A stretch of DNA of 64,000 nucleotides from Bacteroidales bacterium UBA1410 (lineage in GTDB: Bacteria > Bacteroidota > Bacteroidia > Bacteroidales > Dysgonomonadaceae). Both the position numbers and the translations under genes were made by a program. Within the stretch, counting starts at the first letter, position 1. Every line of letters begins with the position of its first letter. Below the pieces are notes generated by a model. That model ran no database searches. It saw only the letters and a list, made by a program, of their open reading frames with translations, and had not been told where the DNA came from. Location: contig DBPW01000044.1 of the NCBI GenBank assembly GCA_002305015.1, positions 1 to 64,000 of the forward strand. The letters run 5' to 3'. Of this stretch, positions 1-6,816 are shown piece by piece.

Positions 1-1468
1 AAACGTGGATTATGTGAATTCCGAAACGGGTGCAGAGGGAGTATTTCGGGCTGCTGACGCGGAAAAAGCCGTCATGCTGCCGGGTAACGGATCGAAATTG
101 GATTTTGTGGCGTATTATCCGTATTCCGCAACTACCTTAACCGATTTCAATGTTGCCGTGGACATAACCGATCAGACGGATCCTTCACGAATAGACGTGT
201 TATACGCAAAGGCCGAAGGACAGAATAAAACCACGCCCGAAATCCCGCTGATATTTTATCATAAATTGGCACAGTTGGTTCTTTCGTTTTCGTCTGCCGA
301 TGTGGTGTTGGAGGGTATGAAAGTTTCGTTGAACGATGTTACTACCAACGGTTGGCTTGATCTTACGGACGGCGTGGTGAAGCAGGGTGCCGATATTGGC
401 GAGATTACGCCGGTTGTGACAACGGACGCCACAGGCGATACGGCCACGGCATCGGCTTTTCTGCTTCCCGGACAGCAGATGACGGATCTCACGATCGCTG
501 TAACCCTGGTCGACGGCAAAAAATACGAATGGAGGCCTTCCGAGGAAAATGTGTTGGTAGGAGGATGCAGACATACCTATACGCTTACCTTAACACTGGG
601 AGGTGTTGCTGCCGGCGGCAGTGGAACGATTCGTCCGATTAAACCCGGAAAAGGGGGTGATGCGGGTAAACTTGACCCGTTGTCGTTTACTGCCGACAAA
701 ACAACGATCGATTTGCCTGCTTCGGATGCTACGGCTACAATGACGCTGACTGCCGATGCCGGCGAGGCGTGGACGGCCGTCAGCGACCAACCTTGGTTAA
801 GCATATCTCCCGAAAGCGGATCGGGCTCGGCCGTGATTACGCTTACCGCTCCAGAAAATACCAATGCTCGACGTACGGCTACGGTTACGCTGACACCCAC
901 GACTTCTTCGTTATCGCCGGTTGAGGTTACGGTTATTCAGGCGGCCGGGACAACGGAACCTGTGACGGGGATGACCTTATTTCCGGGCTCGGATTTTGAA
1001 GACTGGGGCACTTTTATCGCCGAATTGACCACCGGTTTACCCACGTATGCGACCCAAAGTACTGCTGAAGCATATACAGGAACACGTTCGCTGTATCTGA
1101 ACGGGACGCCGGCTAATAACGACACTATTTTCACGGCAAAGGTTCACGAAAATTTTGTTGCGCCAAGTAAAATCGTATTTTTTATCAAAGGAACGGCAGA
1201 AAAATCATTGTCGATCATTTTACATACGACAGACGGCCGTCTCGATGTATATAATCTGAAAGCGTGTACGAATGATGCAACATTGACAGCAGGTGGAAGA
1301 GAGGTGTATGACGGGATCATCGATACAAGTGGTAAATGGGTAAAAGTGACGCTGAACATATCGAACATGAACGATATAGCCACTTCTACAGGAGATGGAT
1401 TAATTAGCTTTAAAGTAGGAGGAGCTGCCGCTTATAATCTTTGGATTGACGACATTACCGTGGAATAA
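1..1468 (+). CDS. Fimbrillin-like / BACON-domain surface protein, 3' part
   Basis: The reading frame is open from the window edge, so the N-terminus (expected lipoprotein signal) lies outside; the GTG at 5 is only the first possible start inside the window. About residues 1-200 of the visible part resemble the second half of a fimbrillin/Mfa-like domain (LDFVAYYPYS, FLLPGQQ, YEWRP, and a glycine-cysteine GGCRHTYTLTLTL strand). Residues 225-313 are a BACON domain (SFTADKTTIDLPAS, the tryptophan in DQPWLSISPESG, closing in VTVIQAAG). Residues 325-487 form a beta-rich C-terminal domain (FEDWG, SLYLNGTPANND, LWIDDITVE) like a carbohydrate-binding jelly roll. Such proteins are exported, surface-anchored pilus-like or glycan-binding proteins in Bacteroidales; the ligand cannot be told from sequence. 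No clear terminator follows. Confidence 0.8.
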   Translation, partial: NVDYVNSETGAEGVFRAADAEKAVMLPGNGSKLDFVAYYPYSATTLTDFNVAVDITDQTDPSRIDVLYAKAEGQNKTTPEIPLIFYHKLAQLVLSFSSADVVLEGMKVSLNDVTTNGWLDLTDGVVKQGADIGEITPVVTTDATGDTATASAFLLPGQQMTDLTIAVTLVDGKKYEWRPSEENVLVGGCRHTYTLTLTLGGVAAGGSGTIRPIKPGKGGDAGKLDPLSFTADKTTIDLPASDATATMTLTADAGEAWTAVSDQPWLSISPESGSGSAVITLTAPENTNARRTATVTLTPTTSSLSPVEVTVIQAAGTTEPVTGMTLFPGSDFEDWGTFIAELTTGLPTYATQSTAEAYTGTRSLYLNGTPANNDTIFTAKVHENFVAPSKIVFFIKGTAEKSLSIILHTTDGRLDVYNLKACTNDATLTAGGREVYDGIIDTSGKWVKVTLNISNMNDIATSTGDGLISFKVGGAAAYNLWIDDITVE

Positions 1469-1529
1469 GTAATTAAATTTATGAGCGAGAACAAAGCGGT
1501 ATGCGTTTCAACGAATTTCATCGAGTGGG

Positions 1530-1544
1530 CTAAGTTCAACTTAG
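1530..1544. repeat. Perfect small palindrome after the fimbrillin-like gene
   Basis: CTAAGTT, one C, then AACTTAG: a perfect 7-bp inverted repeat with a 1-nt centre. It sits directly before the 48-bp dispersed repeat and has no T-tract, so it is not a normal terminator. It may be part of the repeat element or a protein-binding site. Confidence 0.5.
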
Positions 1545-1612
1545 AAGTGCGAATTTCCCGATAAGTTTTACAAACATTTTGTGTAATTTCGCACTTGCCG
1601 GTTGACTCTACA
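1545..1612 (+). repeat. Dispersed repeat, copy 1 (48-bp core with hairpin arms)
   Basis: The core at 1565-1612 (GTTTTACAAACA ... GCACTTGCCGGTTGACTCTA then CA) matches 36255-36302 at 44 of 48 positions by hand alignment, in the same orientation. An upstream arm AAGTGCGAA (1545-1553) is the exact reverse complement of TTCGCACTT (1588-1596) inside the core, so the element can fold as a hairpin with a ~34-nt loop. Copy 2 keeps the GTGCGAA/TTCGCAC arms although the sequence between differs. Both copies stand just upstream of a rightward gene. Identity unknown; a small non-autonomous mobile element or the end of a lost larger element is possible. Confidence 0.75.
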
Positions 1613-1659
1613 GTGTCCGTTTGTTCGGGTAAAAATTATTTTTTCTATACGAAATTACC

Positions 1660-1667
1660 TACCTTTG
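1660..1667 (+). promoter_or_regulatory. Putative -7 promoter element of the accessory island
   Basis: TACCTTTG fits the Bacteroidota -7 consensus TAnnTTTG and lies 31 nt before the ATG at 1698. No clear -33 TTTG lies at the usual 19-20 nt spacing, so this is a moderate prediction. Confidence 0.45.
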
Positions 1668-1697
1668 TAAAAGACGCACCTCAAAACGATAACAAGA

Positions 1698-2038
1698 ATG
1701 AGCAAATTGCCCAATGCCCCCTTAAAAATGATGTATTGGACTATATCAATCGAAATTTTAAAGCTACGTTGTCCCAATCTTTCTTTGAGGCTGACAAACC
1801 ACCAATAGATTTCAATATGGGTTTTGCCTATAACATAGAGTTAGGGCAATTGCGCGTTAATTTACAAAAAGGAATAGTCAATAAAAGCGAGGGGATTTTA
1901 CTCCAAACCAGAATAAATGGAAAACCTTTGCTAGCGAAAGAGGAAAAGTTGGGCAAGTGGCTGAATGATGCTCATGAACTAACGAGCGACCTGTTTAAGC
2001 AATTAACCGCAGGCAATTTATATGAAACATTTAAATAA
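1698..2038 (+). pseudogene. TIGR04255-like protein remnant, frameshifted and shortened
   Basis: From the ATG at 1698 the frame reads MSKLPNAPLK, which resembles the start of TIGR04255 proteins (short leader then xxxPLxEV), but it stops after about 36 codons. The neighbouring frame, open through to the stop at 2036-2038, reads NDVLDYINRNFKATLSQSFF and ends in WLNDAHELTSDLFKQLTAG, which resembles the family's C-terminal W...aHe.i...F..lt pattern. The switch falls at CCCCC (1717-1721) and AAAAA (1724-1728). Family members are about 250 residues, so roughly the first half is missing as well: this looks like an internal deletion with a frame change. An alternative is a short intact gene in the second frame starting at a non-ATG codon inside the 48-bp repeat (TTG 1595). 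The family assignment is from remembered motifs, so moderate. Confidence 0.45.
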
Positions 2039-2044
2039 AAATAT

Positions 2045-2407
2045 ATGGAAACGACATGTTACGAAAATAAAATAGCCAGCAGGGTATTTATACCGGAAGA
2101 AGGTGGTTATGCTGCTTCCAGCATTTTTTACGACAATCCGAAGGGCTTACAAAATAAATTTATGGAGAGGATGTCTTTTTTTGAAAGAAATGAATCCATA
2201 GGCACAATTGCTTTAATAAATAAATCTGCCATAATATCGAAAATTGATGAGAATGAGGATTATGAATTTGAATTGATAGATTATCTCGATGATTATGATT
2301 ACAATATGGTTATTGAACCGGAAGTAGTAAAAACATTTCAAGTGAAGCTAAAAATAACCGGCGTAACCGAATTTGATCCGGAAATATTTCTCGAAGATTT
2401 AGATTGA
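2045..2407 (+). CDS. Unknown acidic protein, 120 aa
   Basis: I do not recognise this protein. It starts with ATG six bases after the stop of the TIGR04255-like remnant, so it was probably its operon partner. It has no signal peptide or membrane segment. The middle is strikingly acidic and tyrosine-rich (ENEDYEFELIDYLDDYDYN, about residues 75-93), and it ends in EIFLEDLD. The ORF appears intact. The DNA is AT-rich (17 G+C in the 60 bases 2281-2340 by hand count), unlike the genes from 3.8 kb on, which fits an acquired island. Role unknown; an accessory partner of the TIGR04255 protein is the contextual guess. Confidence 0.6.
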   Translation: METTCYENKIASRVFIPEEGGYAASSIFYDNPKGLQNKFMERMSFFERNESIGTIALINKSAIISKIDENEDYEFELIDYLDDYDYNMVIEPEVVKTFQVKLKITGVTEFDPEIFLEDLD

Positions 2408-2417
2408 AAAGTAATTC

Positions 2418-2633
2418 ATGGAAACAGTATATCCGACCCAATCGTGTGATCTAGCGCATAAAAAAATTAAAAATGTTTATGGAATACATTATTCTACTCT
2501 TGAGAACATAGTAAAAAAGCAAAATAAAAGAATTCGTTTATTACCGCCTTACCGAGAACACCTTTCACAGGCTTTTGCACGTTATTTTATGCGCGTGGGT
2601 TTACCACAGGATATCATGCTCGAAGGGTATTAA
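2418..2633 (+). CDS. Unknown small basic protein, 71 aa
   Basis: A small ORF 10 bases after the preceding gene, with ATG start, same strand and same AT-rich composition. The protein is basic (KKIKNVYG, KKQNKRIRLLPPYREHLSQ) and ends MRVGLPQDIMLEGY; there is no membrane segment or recognised domain. The basic centre could bind nucleic acid, but that is inference only. It could be the remaining part of a longer gene, since the island's first gene is also broken. No promoter of its own is visible, so it is probably the last gene of the little operon. Confidence 0.5.
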   Translation: METVYPTQSCDLAHKKIKNVYGIHYSTLENIVKKQNKRIRLLPPYREHLSQAFARYFMRVGLPQDIMLEGY

Positions 2634-2683
2634 AAGGTTATAATACAGCAAGCCATGCAGAACAGAAGCAAAATATTTAATCG

Positions 2684-2729
2684 AATAAAAAAATGCCTTT
2701 TCAAATTAATATCACTCATGAAGGCATTT
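2684..2729 (-). terminator. Terminator of the DUF2784 gene
   Basis: The arms AAATGCCTT (2691-2699) and AAGGCATTT (2721-2729) form a 9-bp stem with a 21-nt loop. Read on the minus strand the stem is followed by a T-run (complement of 2684-2690). It lies 18 bases beyond the minus-strand stop at 2748. It may also work in the other direction for the small island genes. Confidence 0.6.
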
Positions 2730-2747
2730 AATCTTCAACCCTGCGTT

Positions 2748-3134
2748 TCAGCGTTTTGAAAGGATTTTGTCGCGGAGGTTGAGAAAAACGGAAACAGCCA
2801 ATGCGGCAACAAACACGATGAGCGTCACGCGATCGACGAGCGTGGAATCGATATTGAGCCCGGTAATGCGGTCGAAAAGATACTTGAGGTAGGAATTGGG
2901 CAGGTTGGTTTTTCCCAGTTTCCTTAACACGCTGAAATGCCAGTCGGTAAACGGACAATAGCCGGGAACACCGACAATCCTCCCCAGAAAAAGCCATGAA
3001 GAACCGGTGAGAAGCAGGGTGACGAGATTCCATACGCGGGTTTTTTTCCATGCCCAGCCGAGGGCGTTGAAAAGGGTGAGCGAGGTATGAAAGATCACAA
3101 AGAAAATATCCAACAACACATATACGGTATGCAT
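2748..3134 (-). CDS. DUF2784 family membrane protein
   Basis: A protein of 128 residues from the ATG at 3134. The family hallmark is GYCPFTDWHFSVLRKLG near the middle (Cys-Pro-x-Thr-Asp-Trp-His), and there are about four hydrophobic segments: LLDIFFVIFHTSLTLFNALGW, LVTLLLTGSSWLFLG, a weak central one, and LIVFVAALAVSVFL at the end. DUF2784 proteins are small inner-membrane proteins of unknown function. The start at 3134 (MHTVYVLLDIFF) is preferred over the upstream TTG at 3161, because a -7 promoter element at 3178-3185 puts the expected transcription start at about 3170 and family members begin just before the first membrane segment. It is a single-gene unit, divergent from the Nudix gene. 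Confidence 0.8.
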   Translation of the reverse strand: MHTVYVLLDIFFVIFHTSLTLFNALGWAWKKTRVWNLVTLLLTGSSWLFLGRIVGVPGYCPFTDWHFSVLRKLGKTNLPNSYLKYLFDRITGLNIDSTLVDRVTLIVFVAALAVSVFLNLRDKILSKR

Positions 3135-3177
3135 AGAACAAAATGCATCTGGATTGGGCAAAATCAGTCATGACTTA

Positions 3178-3185
3178 CAAATATA
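3178..3185 (-). promoter_or_regulatory. -7 promoter element of the DUF2784 gene
   Basis: The minus strand reads TATATTTG, a perfect TAnnTTTG match, 44 bases before the ATG at 3134. No clear -33 element was identified. Confidence 0.6.
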
Positions 3186-3236
3186 AGGCATTTGGGGGAA
3201 AATTGCACCGCTTGAGGCAAATTTATGCTGCATGGT

Positions 3237-3267
3237 TTTGCAGTTGAACATCAAAATTGTAAGTTTG
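3237..3267 (+). promoter_or_regulatory. Promoter of the Nudix-TPR-barrel operon
   Basis: TTTG at 3237-3240, a 19-nt spacer, then TAAGTTTG at 3260-3267: a full Bacteroidota housekeeping promoter. The predicted start of transcription near 3274 excludes the in-frame upstream ATG at 3225 and supports translation from 3291. Confidence 0.8.
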
Positions 3268-3290
3268 CACCGAAACAAATAACAGTAACG

Positions 3291-3815
3291 ATGCAGCATC
3301 CTTTACATCAATTTGTGTATTGCCCGAAATGTGGCGCAAAATCATTTGTGGTTAACAACGAGAAGTCGAAAAAATGCCTGCAGTGCGGCTTTGTGTATTA
3401 TTTTAATCCGATTGCCGCTGTGGTGGCGGTGATCGAAAACGACAAGGGCGAGATGCTGGTGGCGCGACGGGGAAAAGAGCCGGCCAAGGGTACACTGGAT
3501 CTGCCGGGCGGGTTCACCGATATGTTCGAGACTGCCGAAGAGGCGGTGTGCCGTGAGGTGGCTGAGGAAACGTGCTTGAAGGTGAGCGAGCTGCATTACC
3601 TTTTTTCGATTCCGAATATTTATGTATATTCGGGTTTTGAAGAGCATACGCTGGATTTGTTTTTTAGATGTAAGGTAAACGATTTCAGCGAATTGAAAGC
3701 TCAGGACGATGTGGAAGAGTTGTTCTTTATCGACAAGAAAAAGGTGAATCCGACCGAGTTCGGACTGACCTCTATTCGTAAAGGAATAGAAAAGTTGCAA
3801 AAATTAGCTAACTAA
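3291..3815 (+). CDS. Nudix hydrolase with N-terminal zinc ribbon
   Basis: A protein of 174 residues. The N-terminal zinc ribbon has Cys 11, 14, 29 and 32 (CPKCG ... CLQCG), as in NudC-like NADH pyrophosphatases. The Nudix box runs over about residues 74-96: GFTDMFE, then REVAEE, with the catalytic glutamates present. The usual glycine after EE is replaced by cysteine (ETCL). Nudix enzymes hydrolyse nucleoside diphosphates linked to another group; the substrate cannot be read from the sequence. The start at 3291 (MQHPLHQF) is chosen because the promoter lies between 3237 and 3267. It is followed after 2 bases by the TPR gene, so the two are co-transcribed; the functional link is unknown. Confidence 0.88.
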   Translation: MQHPLHQFVYCPKCGAKSFVVNNEKSKKCLQCGFVYYFNPIAAVVAVIENDKGEMLVARRGKEPAKGTLDLPGGFTDMFETAEEAVCREVAEETCLKVSELHYLFSIPNIYVYSGFEEHTLDLFFRCKVNDFSELKAQDDVEELFFIDKKKVNPTEFGLTSIRKGIEKLQKLAN

Positions 3816-3817
3816 AT

Positions 3818-6814
3818 ATGAAAAAAATCATGCTGGTGATTACGCTGGTTGCCATGGTGCAGGCCGGCGTGGCGCAACAAACGGCGTATCGTCGTCCGCC
3901 CGAAAATCGGTTTAACGAAGGGAAGACGTTATTTCTGGAGGGGAATTATGCGGCAGCGCACGAGGTGTTGACCGAATTTCTTGCCCGAAGCACCGATGCG
4001 GCTCTGCAGGAGGATGCCGAATATATGTTGGCGGCATGCAGTTTTTATCGGGGTGAAGAAGGCAGCGGCGAGAAGCTGATGGCATTTGTGAAGGAGCATC
4101 CCGAAAGTGTGCACCGCAACGAGGGGGCGTTTCTGATTGCTTCGTATTATTTTGACCGTAAGGAGTGGCCAACGGCGAAGGAGTGGTTTGACCGTTGCCA
4201 AATCGATTACCTGACGCCGGCCGAGCAGGAAGATTATGGTTTCCGACGGGCATACACGTTGTTGCAAACGGGGGTGACGGGAGAAGCGGAACGGTGGTTT
4301 GGGTTGCTGTACCAAAACAGCAAGAAATATGGCGACGCGGCGGATTATTACCTGGGGTATATGGCGTACAGTCGGGGGGAGTATGCGGCGGCGCTGGAGC
4401 GGTTTAACCGACTGAAGAATCATCCGATGTTTGGCGAGGAGGCGTCGTTTTATGCGGCACAGGCGGTCTTTTTCGACGGGAAGTTGGAGGAGGCCGTGCG
4501 ACTGGCGGAGGCGTTTGTGAACGCGTATCCGCAAAGTGATCATGCGGGTGAGATGTACCGAATATTGGGAAATGCGAATTACCGACTGGGATATACGAAC
4601 CGGGCTCTTACGTATTATGAGAAGTACCTGAGTACGACCGACAAGCCGCTGCGGGGGGATGCGTATTTTATGGGGTTGGCGTATATCGATGCGGGAAAGT
4701 ATGCCGATGCGATACGGATGATGCAGCTGGCAGTGGGACCTTCGGACGCGCTGACGCAGAATGCGCAGCTGCAGTTGGGGCAGCTTTACCTGAGGCAGGG
4801 CGACAAGCAGCAGGCGCAATTTGCTTTTGAGGCGGCGTCGCGTGAAAATTTTGATCCGAAGGCGACAGAGACGGCGCTGTATAACTATGCGCTGCTGGTG
4901 CACGAAACGAACATGTCGGTGTTCGGCGAATCGATCGGGCTTTTCGAGAAGTTTCTGCAGCGATATCCCGACTCGCCGTATGCCGACAAGGTGAACGATA
5001 TTTTGGCCGAAACGTTTCTCTCGGCTAAGGATTATCAGGCGGCGCTGGAGGCGATTAACCGGATTGCGAATCCCGGAAGGCGTATTTTGGAGGCTAAGCA
5101 GATGATTCTTTTCCAGCTGGGGGCTCAGCAGTTTATCAACGGCAACCTTAACGAGGCGATTCGTCTGTTTACGTCGTGTATCGGCATGGGTAATTACGAT
5201 GTTGAGGCGTGCAACAGTGCGTATTTCTGGCGGGGGGAATCGTATTACCGGCTGGGGAATTATATGAACGCGGAGGCGGATTTCAAGGTGTTTGTGAACC
5301 GTGCACGGCCGACGGACAGCAATTATGCCTTGGGTTGGTACAGCCTGGGGTATGCACAGTTTAACCAAAACCGGTATGCCGATGCGTTGCGGTCGTTCCA
5401 GCAGTATCTGTCGGCGGAAACGAACAAGAATCGTCCCGAGTATGCCGATGCACTGAACCGGCTGGGTGATATTTATTATTATAACCGCAATTTTGCCGAG
5501 GCCGAGCGCCGGTATGCACAGGCAGCGGAGGTGAATCCGCAGGCGGCGGATTATGCGGCTTTTCAGCGGGCGTTTGTGATGGGGTTGCAACGCAATTACG
5601 AGGGCAAGATCAGGGAGCTGGACGAGCTGATGCGCCGCTATCCCAACTCGATATACTACGACGATGCGTTGTATGAAAAGAGTCGTGCACTGACAATGCT
5701 CGGTCGTGAGACGGAGGCGATAAAGGTGCTGCAGGAGCTGATTGCGAAGTTTCCCGATAGTCCGCTTGCGAGTCAGGCGGGTATTCAGCTGGGGCAGTTG
5801 TATTACAATGCGGGCAATTATCCGCAGAGTGTGGCGGCGTATAAGCGGGTGATCGAGAAGTTTCCGGGGTCGGAGGATGCGCGCAATGCGCTGATTTCGC
5901 TGGAGACGGTGTATCGCGACATGAACGATATCGAGTCGTATATCAACTATGCCAACTCGTTGCCGGGTGGCTTGCGGATTGCGCCGTCGCGACAGGATTC
6001 GCTGACGTTCCTGGCTGCGGAAAGGGTGTACATGAAGGGCTCGAAGAGCGAGGCTCAACAGGCGCTGGTGCGGTACTTGCAAAGTTATCCCGACGGGGCG
6101 TTCAGCAGCGATGCGAACTATTACCTGGGGGTGATGGCCGACGAGAAAGGAAACAAGGACGAGGCGCTGGGGTATTTCCGCAAGGTGATTGACGCGGGAA
6201 ATGCCAAATTCATGGAGAATGCGTTACTGTATGCGGCGCAGGCAGAGTATACCAAGGGGAACTACCGGCAGGCGCTGGCCGATTATGCGAAGCTGGCCAA
6301 CACGAGCCGCAATGCGGCCAACCGTCAGGAGGGACTGATGGGGCTGGTGCGGACGCACATGAAGCTGGAGAACTACAACGAGGCGGTACGTGCGGCCACC
6401 GACTTGCTGGGGAGTGCCGCTCTTTCGCCGGAGATGGCGACGGAGGCGCGCTACCTGCGGGGTAAGGCGTATCAGCAGCTGAAGGAGCCGGACAAGGCGA
6501 TGGCCGACTTTCAGGCGATTGCCAAGGATACACGGAGCGTGTATGGGGCTGAGGCACAGTTTATCCTGGCGGATACGTATTTCCGATGGAAATCGTACGA
6601 CAAGGCAGAGGCGCAGGTGAAGGAGTTCATGCAGAAGGGGACGCCCCATCAGTATTGGATGGCGCGGGCAATTATCGTGCTGGCGGATACGTATGCGGCG
6701 CGGGGCGATGCTTTTCAGGCGAAGCAGTATTTGCAGAGCTTGAAGACGAACTACAAAGGCAACGAGGCCGATATCCGGCAGATGATTGACGAACGGTTGC
6801 GTAAACTGAATTGA
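3818..6814 (+). CDS. Large periplasmic TPR-repeat protein, 998 aa
   Basis: A signal peptide (MKKIMLVITLVAMVQAGVAQ, cleaved after about residue 19) is followed by tetratricopeptide repeats along the whole length, seen as repeated alanine/tyrosine/glycine patterns such as GNYAAAHEVLTEF, GKYADAIRMMQLA, GNYMNAEADFKVF and GNYPQSVAAYKRV, many followed by YPxSxxA. TPR solenoids are protein-binding scaffolds; this one should lie in the periplasm or on the inner face of the outer membrane. It starts 2 bases after the Nudix stop and is followed 2 bases later by a predicted outer-membrane barrel gene. The tight pairing suggests the TPR protein assists or recruits partners to that barrel. The DNA is GC-rich (34 of 60 bases at 4381-4440). 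Confidence 0.88.
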   Translation: MKKIMLVITLVAMVQAGVAQQTAYRRPPENRFNEGKTLFLEGNYAAAHEVLTEFLARSTDAALQEDAEYMLAACSFYRGEEGSGEKLMAFVKEHPESVHRNEGAFLIASYYFDRKEWPTAKEWFDRCQIDYLTPAEQEDYGFRRAYTLLQTGVTGEAERWFGLLYQNSKKYGDAADYYLGYMAYSRGEYAAALERFNRLKNHPMFGEEASFYAAQAVFFDGKLEEAVRLAEAFVNAYPQSDHAGEMYRILGNANYRLGYTNRALTYYEKYLSTTDKPLRGDAYFMGLAYIDAGKYADAIRMMQLAVGPSDALTQNAQLQLGQLYLRQGDKQQAQFAFEAASRENFDPKATETALYNYALLVHETNMSVFGESIGLFEKFLQRYPDSPYADKVNDILAETFLSAKDYQAALEAINRIANPGRRILEAKQMILFQLGAQQFINGNLNEAIRLFTSCIGMGNYDVEACNSAYFWRGESYYRLGNYMNAEADFKVFVNRARPTDSNYALGWYSLGYAQFNQNRYADALRSFQQYLSAETNKNRPEYADALNRLGDIYYYNRNFAEAERRYAQAAEVNPQAADYAAFQRAFVMGLQRNYEGKIRELDELMRRYPNSIYYDDALYEKSRALTMLGRETEAIKVLQELIAKFPDSPLASQAGIQLGQLYYNAGNYPQSVAAYKRVIEKFPGSEDARNALISLETVYRDMNDIESYINYANSLPGGLRIAPSRQDSLTFLAAERVYMKGSKSEAQQALVRYLQSYPDGAFSSDANYYLGVMADEKGNKDEALGYFRKVIDAGNAKFMENALLYAAQAEYTKGNYRQALADYAKLANTSRNAANRQEGLMGLVRTHMKLENYNEAVRAATDLLGSAALSPEMATEARYLRGKAYQQLKEPDKAMADFQAIAKDTRSVYGAEAQFILADTYFRWKSYDKAEAQVKEFMQKGTPHQYWMARAIIVLADTYAARGDAFQAKQYLQSLKTNYKGNEADIRQMIDERLRKLN

Positions 6815-6816
6815 AA

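Noticed and set aside
1481..1564. A 27-codon open frame MSENKAVCVSTNF... after the fimbrillin-like gene
   Set aside because: Very short, ends at the repeat boundary, and overlaps the palindrome and hairpin arm; no coding support.
2728..3171. Alternative 147-codon minus-strand frame overlapping the DUF2784 gene
   Set aside because: Arg/His/Phe-rich product without family match, while the other frame carries the clear DUF2784 CPFTDWH motif.
3929..6082. A 717-codon open frame on the minus strand over the TPR gene
   Set aside because: It lies wholly opposite a clear TPR protein; the product is Arg/Leu/Ile/His-rich without any family motif, as expected from GC-rich codons read backwards.
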